Below, piece by piece: positions 9,837 to 22,125 of a stretch of 64,000 bases of DNA. Position numbers and translations under genes: made by a program. The stretch is from Daedaleopsis sinensis (taxonomy: Eukaryota; Basidiomycota; Agaricomycetes; Polyporales; Polyporaceae): assembly GCA_033807695.1 (NCBI GenBank), contig CM066306.1, positions 248,001 through 312,000 on the forward strand, in the 5' to 3' direction. How positions within the stretch are numbered: the stretch's first letter is position 1; each line of letters opens with the position of its first letter. The notes beneath the pieces are model-generated. The model worked only from the letters and a program-made list of their open reading frames with translations, made no database searches and was not told where the DNA came from.

Positions 9837-11801
9837 ATGTTGAACTCCGACATCGCTACCTTCTCTATCACCTGCCTGATGCTCCTCGTCCACCCCGACG
9901 CTATGGTGCCACTCCTTCCTTTGCTTGCCGGCTGCTGCTCCTTCACGTCTTCCTTCATCGACGCTCTCCTTGGTCTGTGCTCATGGTTGCTCGCTCCTTC
10001 CTGGCATCAGCACACTTGCGCGTGTGTCCAGATTCCAATGGATCAGTCTTCTCCCCTCGTAAGTACTGCTCAGATCGTCTCCAGCCCGCGACTGAGCACG
10101 TCCACTTGTAATAGCAGTTCTCCGTACCTCACACACAAGCTAATCCCGATCTATTTGGTCAGCTTGAGCACGAACGTGTTCAGTCACATCTTCAGGTACA
10201 GGAGCTTGAGCGGACCAACGCCTCCCTCCGCAACCGTATCTGGTTTCTAGAGGATACGGCCAAATCCCTCCGCGACGATGCTATGCAGCGTGCTCGCGAG
10301 TACCAGGAGCTTCTCGACATCAATGGCACACTCACCGCAGAGAAGGACGAGATCAACATTGCCGACTGCCGAGACATAACAGAGGGAGCCAGCCTCCTGC
10401 GCTCGGAGAATAAAAGGTTGCAAGACTCGAAGGATCTTTTAGTCAAGGAACTGCGGGCGGAGATAGACAAGTGGACGAAGGGCAACGAGCTTCTCTTGGT
10501 ATGTGCTCGTTCCGTCTTTCTTCCATGCATGTTTGAACGCCCACAACGTAGGGCGAGAAGGCGAGTCTCGAAGAGATGCTTATCCGCGAGACAACCCAGA
10601 GGAGTCAGGCACAATCTCAGGTCAACCACTTGGAGGAAGAGCTTGCCATGATCAACGCTCAACTCGCCTCCAAGCAGGACACACTGAGTGATCTTATGGG
10701 AGAGATTGGGGCGCTTGAGGTAGGATCCGCATCCCCGACCTTGTGTGGAATAATGCTCACGTCGTTGGTCAGGATGACCTCAAGAACGCCGTACAGGTGG
10801 CCCGGGAGCTCCAACACGAAGTGGAGAACCTTCGCGAGACTACTACTGACCTTCTGAGTGAGACCACCACTTTGAAGGTACGCCCGCGGGTCACTGCATT
10901 TGGTTCTACGGTGATCTGACTGCATCCTACTACTAGGCTGAACTCGCCGGCGCGTTGCATGAAGCAGATGCGCTCCGCAAGGCGAATACCCTCCTCGCAG
11001 ATGAGAGGGCCGCGCTGATGGTATGCGCGTCCTCGCTCATCCGTGTACCCCCTACTGACTGCCTTCCAGGCCGAGCTCAAGTCGCTCAAACGCTCGACCT
11101 GCCCCCGTTCCCATCTCAACGCCGCACAAGCCAACCACCACGCATCGAACGCCGCGCTCGCGCAGCTCCGCACCGAGCACCAGCTCCAAGCAGGCTGCCT
11201 CGACCTCTGCCGGACCGCCCTCCGTCTCGCGAACGACGAGCGCGCCCTCCTCCGTGGCACGACTGAGCGGCACCGCGCGAGCCAGCGCGTTTCTGAGGAC
11301 CTCGAGGACAGCCTCGTCGCGGCGCTCGCAGAGCGCAACGCTCAGATCGCACAACTGCAGGCGAGTCTCGGGCGGCGCGAGGCCGAATGTGCGGAGCTCA
11401 GGGCGCCGGTGCGCGAGCACCACGGGCGGGAGCTCAAGGCCACGCTGCGCGAGCGCCACGGGCGCGACCTCAAGACCGTCCTGGCAAGGCGCGGAACCCT
11501 TCCCCGCTCTGAGATTACGAACGTCGCGCGTTCGGGCACCCGCAACACCCCAGCGAAGGGTCAGGCAACGGCCACGGCCACATCCAGTCTGAGTTTGGTC
11601 TTGCGATCACCGCCGACGTCGAGACCTCCCCGGCCTGCTGGCTCTCCTGAGTACTACGTCAACGACACCCCGACTCGGCCGTCGCGCTCGTCAACTGCGT
11701 CGAAGACTGCAACCGCTCCGCTCAGGCTCCCTCGTCGCATATCGTCGGGCACACCCCTTATGGATGCTTCTTCGCCCAATCGCAGGGTATCGTGGGTGTA
11801 G
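9837..11801 (+). CDS. Membrane-anchored coiled-coil protein, paralogue 1
   Basis: Six exons: 9837-10058, 10118-10498, 10552-10719, 10773-10877, 10937-11020, 11070-11801; 563 aa, all junctions in phase 0. The first 60 residues hold one or two hydrophobic segments (ATFSITCLMLLV and MVPLLPLLAGCCSFTSSF onward). Residues 75 to about 385 are heptad-like and rich in Glu, Leu, Lys and Gln, so a long coiled coil is expected. The tail is basic and Ser/Pro/Thr-rich. The gene at 32428-34304 on the other strand is a clear relative: both share SLRNRIW.LED, a 168-nt exon ending in D.L.....GLE or GALE, a 105-nt exon beginning DDL (EDDL in the relative), and a block like LK.LKRS..P...L. I know no named family. 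A tethering or scaffold role at a membrane is an inference only. Confidence 0.75.
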
Positions 11802-13836
11802 CTAGACCAAGGCTGCGTCCACCTGTCAGCTCCTGGATCCTGCTTCGTATTGCCTGCCTCGACTCGGTTCGCGATGTCCTCGGTCGTCCTGTTGGGCGCG
11901 AGGGCGTGCATTCTACCGACAGTTCTCTGGACTTGATCTGTGGCTGACTCAATTATGACATTTCCTTGGAATATAACTTCTGGTTCCGCATCTATCCTCA
12001 GCCATCCCTCTGCACTTCTCTTGCAGGCTGGTGTCTAGTGCGATGGTCATTCCGTCATCAGACAGGGGATCAAGCGACTACGCACTGCCTCGCAGTGGTT
12101 CCTCATCATGTTCAACTGTCAGTTCGTACCCACCCCATCCTAGCCACTGTCCGCAATGCTAACGACCGGCTTGTTCTTGCTGCTTCTCGTTCTAACGTGG
12201 TGTGCGCCCCCGCCCGCCCGCGCCGCGCAGATCATCGTCTTCCGAATACATGACCACCGCCTCGTGGGCTGCGCCATGTTCGCCTTCAGCATGGCGATCG
12301 TGGTCCTCAGCAAGAATGAGACGACACTGCTTTCGATGAAGTTTGACCAGCTGATCGAGTACGTACAACACGTATTCTCGCTGCGGGTCACTACGTTCAT
12401 GCTCGACTGCTACGCGCACGCCGAGTACGAGGGGCGCGACGCACACAAGCTCAAAATGGGGAACACGAACGGCTCGCCGAACAGGTGTGAGTTCCTCTCC
12501 ATAGCTGTGCTTCTGCTTGACTCTCTGTGCGTATGGATGAGCATATGCTCATGATGAGGCGTGCGGTGAGAAGATATCGAAGGCGGGCTTTGCGTCCCAA
12601 ATCGCGGTCGTGAATTGATGGGCGCTTATCGTACCTGGGCCATCTTAGTTCGATTCTATGTGTGCCTCCGACCTCAGTTGCATCGCAGCTGCTTTAAGAC
12701 AGTGCTGTATCCAGATGCGCTCTGAAGCAATGTAATCCCCTTCCGTCTTAGCCGCGCGTGGAAGCTCGGACTTTGCAATGGGCGGTCTGACGAGCATCCT
12801 CCGAATCTTGATGTTCAAACCGCGCAACACCCCTGACCTATCATGTCTCAGTCGCTATTCTGTGAAGCGAGCGGACAGATACTGATTGCAACGTGATTTG
12901 TGAACATGAAGAATAACGCGAACTCGCTCGCACAGCTCAACATCGAGCACTACCAGGTATACGGAGGCCAGGGTATCTCTGCTCCCTTACAACATTTGAT
13001 AAGTACCTGATAGAAGGAGCCCATTATGGTGCAGCTACGACGCGAGGAGCTCGACCTCACTCGAGTCGCACCAGCTGATGCGATGCAAACTCCTGTACAA
13101 TGTGGTGGACGTGTGATTGTCAGTTGATTCTGACATTCTTGTATCCAAGTACTACGCCGAGGCGACATCGGGCCAGAGAGAAGATGCGACGTTCTGGCAT
13201 CTAATCTCGTTCAAGGTAACCGACCACGGCAGCAGTAGCATGAACGACTGAAGTCAATCACTCATTGCTGTTTCAACAGGGCCATCAACGGTTCTTGCAC
13301 CGATGTCGCCGCCGTCGCAATATGGTCTATATTGGGACCGAGCTTCGAGAGACATGTGGTGGCACACTGATACAAGTGAGCTTTGTTAAATTTGTGAACC
13401 GTTGCCTGAAGTAGTCACCGGCTTACAGGTCAATTTTGGCTATCGGAGAAGTCCGATTGCTCGACTCTTAAATAGCACGATGGTTGTTCGACATAGGTCG
13501 GATATCCACTGAGCTGCGACATTATGCGTGATGAATGCATGAGTATGCTGAAGAGTGAACTGCGATCATATCACCGTCAACTCGCGCGGGATGCATTGAT
13601 TCTCTGGTCGCGATAGCGGGATCCATCTGAAAGCATCCAAGTTGCCTCGAGCTCTGCGAATAACCTGGTTCGCAGTTAGTTACCATCAGATTCTCATGCC
13701 TACAAGCACAGCGCTCAAATTTCAAAGGCGCTCCTCGCGCTGCGTGTGACTGCCACACAAGGGAGTACGACACTTATATAAGGGCAGACATACTACCGGT
13801 GAGTGCCCAAAACTCAATTCCCTCGTACTCTCCCCA
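11802..13836. other. Intergenic with one unassigned open frame (12156-12554)
   Basis: The frame 12156-12554(+) begins with a signal-like hydrophobic stretch (LFLLLLVLTW) and continues with protein-like sequence including FDQLIEYVQHVFSL. An acceptor (GCGCGCAG, then ATC) inside it suggests it is an exon of a spliced gene rather than a gene in itself. I could not find matching exons with confidence. A short frame near 12906 (MKNNANSLAQLN) may belong to the same relic. Confidence 0.35.
13770..13781 (+). promoter_or_regulatory. TATA box for the DUF6533-type gene
   Basis: CTTATATAAGGG lies about 60 nt upstream of the ATG at 13837, a normal position for a fungal TATA box. Confidence 0.5.
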
Positions 13837-15538
13837 ATGGATGCCGAGTCAGAAGGCTTTGTCGCACTTTACCCAGCTATGTATGTCCTCCATTCATTGG
13901 CTCACTGCTTGAACCTTTTGAAGGGTTCTGACCACTGCCTAGATACACGAGTGACCTCTGCGCTGTCTCAGTCAGCGGTAAACTACTGGCACATCATAAC
14001 TCCGCACTGGAGCGCTCTAATCTCCTTCGAATAGCCCTGTTGGTATACGAATGGGCGATTACTCTTCGCCAAGAGGTGGAACTAGTCTGGAAAGAAAAAC
14101 TCACCGGAGCATCCATCTTGTTTGCTCTCAACCGATACATGGCTGTTTTGAGTTATGTGGTAATAGTTTACAATGCGGGCGGGTCATTGTTGGTAAGTAC
14201 AGATATCAAGACCGCAGGCTTCTGTCCACAGCTGATGCGGGAATTAGAGGGGAGACATTCTCTTACAGGCTGCACATGATAAACTGCTAATACACAAACA
14301 ATAGCTGCAAGGTGGCCCAGTTTCTGCGATACAGCCTCGAGTTATCGGTTTATGCTCCATGGGCTGGTGTGTAACAGTTCGTTTTGTACTATTTACTACC
14401 TCGCTAACCTGGATGCCCCAACGTAGTATTCTCTGCAACGCGTGCCTACGCTCTCTCTGGCAGGCGCTGGTATGTCATGGCATCGGTTTTGGTACTGTCA
14501 TGTATGCCTATCATCTTAAACGTGGTACGAGAGTATTCCAGTGACGAGTTGGCTAGCATTATTTTTGACCCCATTGTTCAGGTACAGGTGTACTGGCTTT
14601 ATGGATACATTGTCGGGACTGTTCGCCATGAATGTATCCTGATCTCAAGGATGTCGGAGACCCTGCAAACTGCGTAAGCATCATCCTCATAGATGTGTCA
14701 TGTGCATGAATGGTCATAGTAACCATTGTGCTATAGGCGTACGTGTATAGTAATAATTTCGAATCTCACTAAGTACGCTGATACCAGGAAGACAGTGACA
14801 ATTGTTTCGCGGTCATCTTTGATTATTGCCGATACCATAATCGTCACTACTACTTGGCTTACCATGCACGATGTACAGCTCAGCAACCTGAAAGCAGCCC
14901 CTTCGTTCTCAAGGCTGTTTCTGGTGGATGGTATGTAACCATTTGTCCTCATCAAGCGCAACTATTTATGTTTATAATATAGGAACAATATATTTCATGT
15001 ATGTCCGAGTCCCCAAAAGTCTTCCGTCCGAGTCAGCGGTCTGAGTCTATGTGATGTTAAACCTCTGCTGCTAGCACGCTTGGCGTCCTCAATGTCCTGG
15101 TCTTCAGTCTGGCCATCCTTCAGATCTTGACACCCTTAGAAAATGGGAGCTATGCTATCGTGTTTGTTGAAGTGTACGTCTGGCAGTTTTTCTTAGGGAG
15201 AAGACTCTTGCTGATATCTCACGGTTTCCTAACACTTTAAATATTGTAGAATAACCTCCATTCTAGTTTCACGCTTCCTACTGGACTTGCAAGCTGTGAA
15301 GCGCAAGACCCAGCACCAAAGCTCGCTCACCTCAATGTCATCCTCAGTCGTCTTGGAACGTATCATGGGGTCCATTGACTCGGAACTCCAACCGGGCGAC
15401 ATACAGATTCTATCTGGAGGATACGGCGAGGATATAGCTGAGGAAGATACATCTGGTGTCGGAAACACTGAAGAAATAGTGGATCCGGTCCTCAGCATCG
15501 GAAGTTCTAGAGTGGAGGAGAATACTACATCAGCATAA
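13837..15538 (+). CDS. DUF6533-type seven-span membrane protein
   Basis: Resolved exons: 13837-13880, 13943-13977, 14035-14192, 14306-14367, 14427-14581, 14650-14673, 14774-14930, 14983-14998, 15075-15173, 15250-15538. One junction (14193-14305) is unresolved: the flanking phases require a tiny extra exon or a non-standard site. The N-terminal core is typical of DUF6533, with YTSDLCAVSALLVYEWAITL, then EVELVWKEKLTGASILFALN. Later come VFSATRAYALSGRRW, a span with IADTIIVTTTWL, and the pair DGTIYFI and ILVSRFLLDLQAVK that closes this family. The C-tail is Ser/Glu-rich. These proteins are abundant in Agaricomycetes and have no established function. A second, damaged member lies at 30605-31924. 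Whether the unresolved junction means loss of function cannot be told from sequence. Confidence 0.8.
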
Positions 15539-17649
15539 ACTTACTAGAAGTTAGACCGGTGAGCTCCAATGTCACTGACTCGACGACAGTTTATTGTAAC
15601 TCATTGAATATCGATCCAAGTAGCTGACGAGCATGATCATAATTCCTCTCCGAGTGTCTCTGGCATACTACTCAGCTTCCATATCTACGTGATTCATTGG
15701 TGGCTGGACGCCACACCATGGACTTTTTCTTGACGGGCTCTCTGTAATTTATGTAACTACCGCTGTGACATACTTATTCCTGGAACACACCAGCTCTGTT
15801 TGTCCAACATGGCCAGGGCAGGATAAATATTCTACAGTGATACCGGTGATCATTCGTTTAAACTCAACGTAGAAGAGTTTACCCCTGTGTACTACTACAG
15901 TATTTGAAAGTTACTAGTTTGCGGACGGATTAATGTCTTTGTGCTTTCAGCGGAATTGGCACAGGATGCGCAGTCAATTATGTACGTCTACTGTGGTCTA
16001 TGAGCTTGTGAGGTTAGCACACGTGATTATCACAAAGTAGTAGCAAGTGCACACCGTTTGATACTATCCTTCGAACGGCTAGTACAGGCTGTGGTGGTGG
16101 AGTGATGCGGTCAGTGGTCAAAGCAGATGTAAGTGCTTTACTATCACTGCTCCAGCCACAGAGTTCGCGGGCCTCAGATTCTGTCTAAGCAGTCAGGCTG
16201 ATCATTATGATACCGAGAGTAGCTGACACCGGGGCCGACGTGAGTACGTCGCCTCTGACCTGGCGGATACGAGTCGAGTTTCGGCTGCTCGTAAACCGAA
16301 GACGGTGTGACGTGACCGATCACAGATAGTATGCACATTCTTAGAATTTGATCACTGCGGTTCGGAAGAACACTTGCGGGTCGGATCGTCTCGAGACCGA
16401 TGTTGAAGTGCTCCCTGCAGTACGAGTATTTGTTATCCATTGAGCGGACGACAGTCGGAACAAGACACCGTGTATCTGCTACAGATATTGCGAAGCCTGT
16501 CACCTGGTTTGAAATAGCCTCCGTTCGCTCAGCCTCGTAAGCGTGTTTTGGATGTCACGCAAAGTCTCTTATTACCACATCCGTCGAGCTCTGCTCCTCT
16601 CCTCGACCAAACCTGCTCTCTAGCACAAATGAGACGACCGCCAGGTGTGCAGAGTCTCCCCCGGAGAGGGCCGGATCGAGGACTTGAAGCTCTACGCCAG
16701 CGCCGCCCTAGAGCGAGAAGACAACGCGGTTGGCGGGAGAGGTATCGCTCTTTTGGATAACCGACATGGAGCGATGCACGAAGACTCCATGAAGCAGAAG
16801 GGACCGGAGATCAAAGCAGCAAACCTGCCGGAGAGGGCTCTCTATGCGATCATGCCATTGAGTTTGACATCTCCTCCAGTACAGGTAGGAGCCCCACCGC
16901 TCCGTGCACTCAAAACGAAGACGGAAATCAGATTGACGTACCTGTGCTCAGCGTCGGCAGCGCGAGGTGTGATTGCCGCTGTTCATCCCCGAGACGTCGT
17001 CAAAATATTCTGCTTCAGCGTGCAGTAGAACTCTGAGGGGGATGTCTGCGTGAGGTGAGTGGAAGGGGGGACGTACGCGCAACTTGAAAACTTACTACTA
17101 GGATGAAGTTTAAGTCTCCGAAGTCCGACCCTGTCCTCGGCTTTAACAGTCTACATGTCGAACACACGGCTAGAGTTCGACTTCAATCCAGCTGGGGGTA
17201 CGTCGGTCGCATGGGTCTCTGCCACCGTGCATATGCCAGAACTTTTGAAGAGGGTTGGTTCAATACCGACCAGTAGACGCTTATCGGCGCTAGTTACATT
17301 TCTAAGTGACCCGGCAATTTCCGAACGCGACCACCAAATCGCGTAACTGTTCCTGCTGCCTCTTTGCACAAACGTTTATCGACATCGTTCATCAACCCTA
17401 CTCACCACCGCTAGACCCCAGGGATATTTGCATGCACTTCTACATCTACATGCTGCTGTACGTAGTCTCATTAGGTATACTATTCATGATTAATGTCCTC
17501 TGAATGTTCTTAGCGAGCAACTTGGATGATGTCACAGTCCACCCACTGCTCCACCGTCGCTTCGCGAAGACTCCGCGCGCGTCGTCCACATAGTCCTCCC
17601 CCCGACGACGCGTCCTCGACTCACGCTTCCTCCTCCCGACTTCGTTAGC
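15539..17649. other. Intergenic with an unassigned frame at 16645-17028
   Basis: The plus frame at 16645-17028 contains GRIEDLKLYASAALERED and reads as protein-like. It has no recognised domain, and I found no confident partner exons. The rest shows no gene. Confidence 0.35.
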
Positions 17650-19510
17650 ATGGCATACGACTACTACAGAAGTTCACTACCCGGCTGGGGAACATCCCAA
17701 GTACGTCTACAAACCCATCACACTCAGACCAGTGCGTCTCGACTGCGCGGTTGGAGAAGTACACAGACTGGGCAAGAGCATTGACGGACATGTCGCGCAG
17801 TTTCAGTTAAGCAGCCCCCCTCCACCCGGCTTCCATCCCCAACCGTCATGTACGTACCTGTATGCTTCTCCCTGCCGTTATGCTCACGCGACGCACGACT
17901 TCCAGGGGGAGGCCTCGATTTCTACAACGCACACGCGATCAACCCGGATGCGTGAGTCTCCCCGTAGCCTATAGTATCTGCACCTCCTAACGTAGCGCAT
18001 GTGCAGGGGATTCTACAACTCGATCATGTCCCGCGCCCCCTCTTTCGGCTCGATGGGTCTCGGGCGCGACGACGCGCACTACTGGCACAGGCGCATCTAC
18101 AGCGGCCTCGTACGTCTCCCGCCTCACTCCGGATCCCACGCTGTGAAGGCTAACTGACAGGACGTGTCTGCCGTGCTCAGATGCCGCTCACACAACTCCT
18201 CCCAAACGACATAGGCTCCGCGGCCGCGTACGAGGCGTACAGGACGTGGAAGCACAACTCGTTCCTCTACGAGCCGCTTAGCGCAGACCGCACGCAGCAG
18301 CGCGAGGGCCTCATCGGCATGGCGATAGCTGAAGGTGCGCACGCTCGAGTCGGAGTCGCGTTCCGCGTCCGCGTCCGCATCACCCCTTGCGCTCTGTACT
18401 AACGATGCTCCGGTGCAGCGACGCGCCTCTGGCAGCACGCCGGGCGCCCCACGGACACCTACGGCCTCCGCATCGCGTGCGAGGCCGCCGCCGCCGTCGC
18501 GTCCATCCTCGCAGACCGCGTACGTCTCCCCCTTCGACCCTACTGCCCCCTCCCGCTCACCTCTTCTCCGTTCTGACGCGCTCCTCTCCCCACAGTGGCT
18601 CTCCCGGTTAAGCATCGCCGGCGGTGGAGGCGGCCTCAGTCTCGGCGGCGGCGTCCCCTCGTACACCCCCAGCAGCAGTAGCAGCAGCAGCTACGGCTAT
18701 GGCGGCGGCGGTGGCGGCGGATACCGCACCCGACGCTCCTCCTTCGGTGGCGGGCTCGGCGGCTCACCGTACCTCGGAGCGTCCCCCATGGTCGGCGCGT
18801 CCCCCATGGTTGGCGCAAACCTCGGCATGGGCGGCCCAGGCATGGGCATGGGTATGGGCGGCATGGGTATGGGTGGTGCGGGCATGGGCATGGGCGTGGG
18901 CGGCATGGGAGGCATGGGTATGGGTATGGGCGGGATGGCGGGCCTCCCCCCGCCCGTTTCCCCCGCGCTCAACCCCGTCGTCAGCGCTGGCATCCCGCGC
19001 TCTATCTCCCCGCTCCCCGGTGGGGTCGGCGGCATGGGCATGGGCGGAGGCGCGGGGATGCCGCACGTGAACGTGCAGAGCGTCCCGCCGGGCTCGACGA
19101 TCATCTTCGAGCGCGGCTCGAGCCGCCGCCCGCGCCGGCACTCGCACGGGAGCTCGCACAGGCGGCGCTCGCGCAGCATCGACGTTATCCAGACGGGGGG
19201 TGGCCCGGGCTATGGCTCTGGCGGCGGCGGGTATGGCGGAAGTGCGTACGGTGGGAGTGCGTACGGAGGGAGCGCGTACGGAGGGAGCGCGTATGGAGGG
19301 GCAGGCGGAGGGTACGGGGGTTATGGGGGCGGAGGAGGATACGGGGGGTATGGTGGTGGAGGATACGGAGGTGGGTACGGAGGTGGAGGGTACGGAGGCG
19401 GAGGTGGATATGGAGGCGGGGGCGGGGGCGGGTACGGCCCGGGGTACGGTGTTGCCTATGGGCAGGGCCAGAGTGCGTACGGCGGTGCGGGGAGGATGTA
19501 CGGCGTATAG
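17650..19510 (+). CDS. CipC-like domain protein with long Gly/Met/Tyr-rich tail
   Basis: Seven exons: 17650-17700, 17807-17849, 17906-17951, 18007-18109, 18181-18334, 18419-18519, 18596-19510; 470 aa. Exons 2-6 have exactly the same lengths (43, 46, 103, 154, 101 nt) and phases as the minus-strand paralogue at 2209-3566. The conserved part includes DFYNAHAINPDA, DDAHYWHRRIYSGL and AAAYEAYRTWKHNS, plus EGLIGMAIAEATRLW. The tail begins with poly-Ser and Gly-rich stretches, followed by a MG repeat zone (about 18825-18950, GMGMGMGGMG), a basic Arg/Ser/His segment, the motif SIDVIQTGGG shared with the paralogue, and a long YGGG repeat. Such tails often drive self-association. The CipC (DUF3759) link is an inference from layout. 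Function unknown. Confidence 0.88.
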
Positions 19511-22125
19511 CGCACGCTGCTGGTGATCGTCTGAAGTGTTTTGAACTTTCTGTACGATTGGATCGACGTCGACGTGAATGCTGTTGCTCTGCTCTGCTGC
19601 TCACTAGTGTAGATCTGCTGTTTATTAGGTTGTATGTATGATACCTACCGTATGTCAACACGGCGATGCCCTATAGTATTTATGTATTTTGACCGTTCTA
19701 ATTGCTCGCTGCTGTCTTTTTCTGTCCCAACTGTGCGGCGCGGTGGTGAATAATTGATATAAATGACGTGCGTAGGACACACATGCACGCACGCACATCA
19801 ACCAGACCCGCAGAAAACATCGACGTAGATAATAATGCCAACCCGGGAAAGGTGGGGCGCTCCGACGAGTCAGCGTCACCGTGGTCCGGAGCCGCGATCG
19901 TGGCAAGCTTCGACACGGAGTACGGAGTACTGAGTGGTTCCGACACTGCGTTCCCGCTCCCGAGTTTCTGGCGCGGAGACTTGCATGCGCAATTGGGGCT
20001 GCTCAAGCTCAAGCCTGCTGCTCGACACAGACAGAGCACGCACCGCAGTGAGGACCGTCCTACGCACGGACAGGGCGAATGCGCGTTCCACCAACGTCCG
20101 TGACGCGTGATGTAGGGTCAATTGCGGGTTTCGCGCATTCCAATGACTCTGGGTGGGACACGGTCGCGGTGTGAGCCACCAATGCCACTGGCCCCATGGG
20201 TATCTCGCGTCGGACGTGGAATTCGAAGTCCAGATCTTCCAGCTCCGTGCTCGGCGTCGTCCGGGTCGTCTCCAACAGGTCGTTTTTCTAGTATTGCCCC
20301 GTCGCCAATGGGGGCTCCGCGGGTCGGTGCACGAAGGGCGCATGTCGGCAGCGCGTGGCCAACGGGTCCGATGATACTGCCCACAGCGCAAGGAGCAGGG
20401 TAGTGTGTGACGCCTGTTCGAGCCATGCGAACATATATGTGTGCACGCAGTCGTCTGTGCCCACGAGACTCCCAGGAGTGAGGTATGGGTGCGGCCGGTC
20501 ACCAGATGTGTCGGAGCCCATGTAGGAGCGGGGGAGGAAGAGCGGGTGTAGCGGGCATCTCAAACGTACTCCTCTTTAGCTAAGACTTTGACCGGATACT
20601 ATGCATATGGACCTACGTTCCTCAGGCCTCTAATACGGCCGTCCAGCTGTATAGTATGAGCGAGGATACGCCGCGAGACGTTGAGGGTTCGCTGTACGGT
20701 ATGTCCGATATTTCGTCGGTGACATATTCACTACCGTCGGACCGCGGGGACGAGGATGTGACGGATCGGCGGACCCGTGCAGTGGTAGAGATCGGGGTCG
20801 CGGGCGAATTCCGTTCGCAATCCTTTGTAGACGATCCAAAGGAGAGCCCTCTGAGTGATGATAGTCATTGATAGAGTCGGCGGGATCGGAGCATGCGGCG
20901 TAGCTCGATGTATAGTTGATAAGTGCCACGAGTCTAGCCGGGTGGCACAGTGGACGGGAATGAGGAAAGAGAGAAAGGACGAGGGACGCACATGACGGGC
21001 TGCGAGCAAAGCAATTCGCGGGATGCGATCGATGGTCCGGCACGTTTTCCGGGCTTCCTGGACAATCTATAGTGTGATGTTTCGACGGGATGAGATGGTG
21101 TGGGATGTGCACCGATGCCTGTACTAGTACTTACTGTAGTATGAGCAGCACCGAGTGCATTCCCTGACGACCGACCCGGAGTCGTATTTGGCGGAGGTGA
21201 GAGTGCCGGCGGAGATGGTCGGTAACTAAGACTGCCTGACGTCACTTCCAGATCATGATGCCCGATGCGCGAGCATACTGAACGGCCGCGGGCCACCTTG
21301 TCTTGCTCTGCGCCGTCTGTCGCCGGGGAGTCGCACCTGGAGAGGATAGCATCGATGATCAAGGCAGTCCGCGGTCGCGCACGCGCCCCCCTCGAGGCGG
21401 ACGAGGGGCGGCAGGCAGCGGCAGGGGCACGCACCCAAGGTCGATCGGGCCGATAAGATTAGATGCGCGAGATCCTGTGGGATAGACGCCGCGCGACTGG
21501 GATAGACGCCACGCGACCGCCGCAGCAGCCCGCGCACGACGCTTTCAGGAGGCTCGCGCGCGCGGGCGATGGCGACAGAGCACATGGGCCTCGGACGCTG
21601 GCCAGTGCGGAGTGGGCGGCGGGGAGGGGAGAGGGGAGGGAGGCACGGGGGAGGAAGCAAGGAAGACGGCCGGAATAGGCAGCTGGGCTCGAGGGTGGCA
21701 GGCGGCCTTTGTGTCAACCCATGCTCGCTTTGACCGCCAGCTGCTGCCCTATATCTACCCTCGTCGCCCCCGCCCTTCTCTTCTCACCCTCTCCCTCCCC
21801 CCGCCATCCTCTCCGCCCGCCGACGCGCCCCCCTCGTCCCCCGCGTCTCCCCCTCCGTTCCCGGCCACGGATCACCAGCGCACTCGCCCACGGCATCCTG
21901 TGCTCTCCGATTGCCGCCGCCTTCTCGAGACACAGCGACTCTTATCCTCTCCTCCATCCACCAACTCGCACTCGCACCCGCAGTCGACGTCCCACTCACC
22001 GACGCGTCCCTTACCCACCGCGCCCCTTCGTGAACGGGTAACAGCACTCACCCACGCCTCCCTCGTAAGTCATCCTGCCTGCGCTCCTCTGATTCCCGCG
22101 CCAACCCCTACACGCAGACGACACC
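19511..22125. other. Intergenic; possible short frames only
   Basis: The plus frame at 20656-20871 encodes an acidic, Ser-rich 71-aa peptide with an ATG and could be an exon, but nothing confirms it. Several minus frames near 19876-20563 overlap in different phases and no single model emerged. From about 21000 on, the GC-rich stretch opens long frames on both strands by composition alone. The last 500 bases are pyrimidine-rich and likely hold the promoter and 5' leader of the 22126 gene. Confidence 0.4.

Noticed and set aside
19876..20563. Possible minus-strand gene
   Set aside because: Three frames overlap; the most protein-like stretch (LEDLDFEFHVRREIPMG) could not be joined to a start or to other exons.
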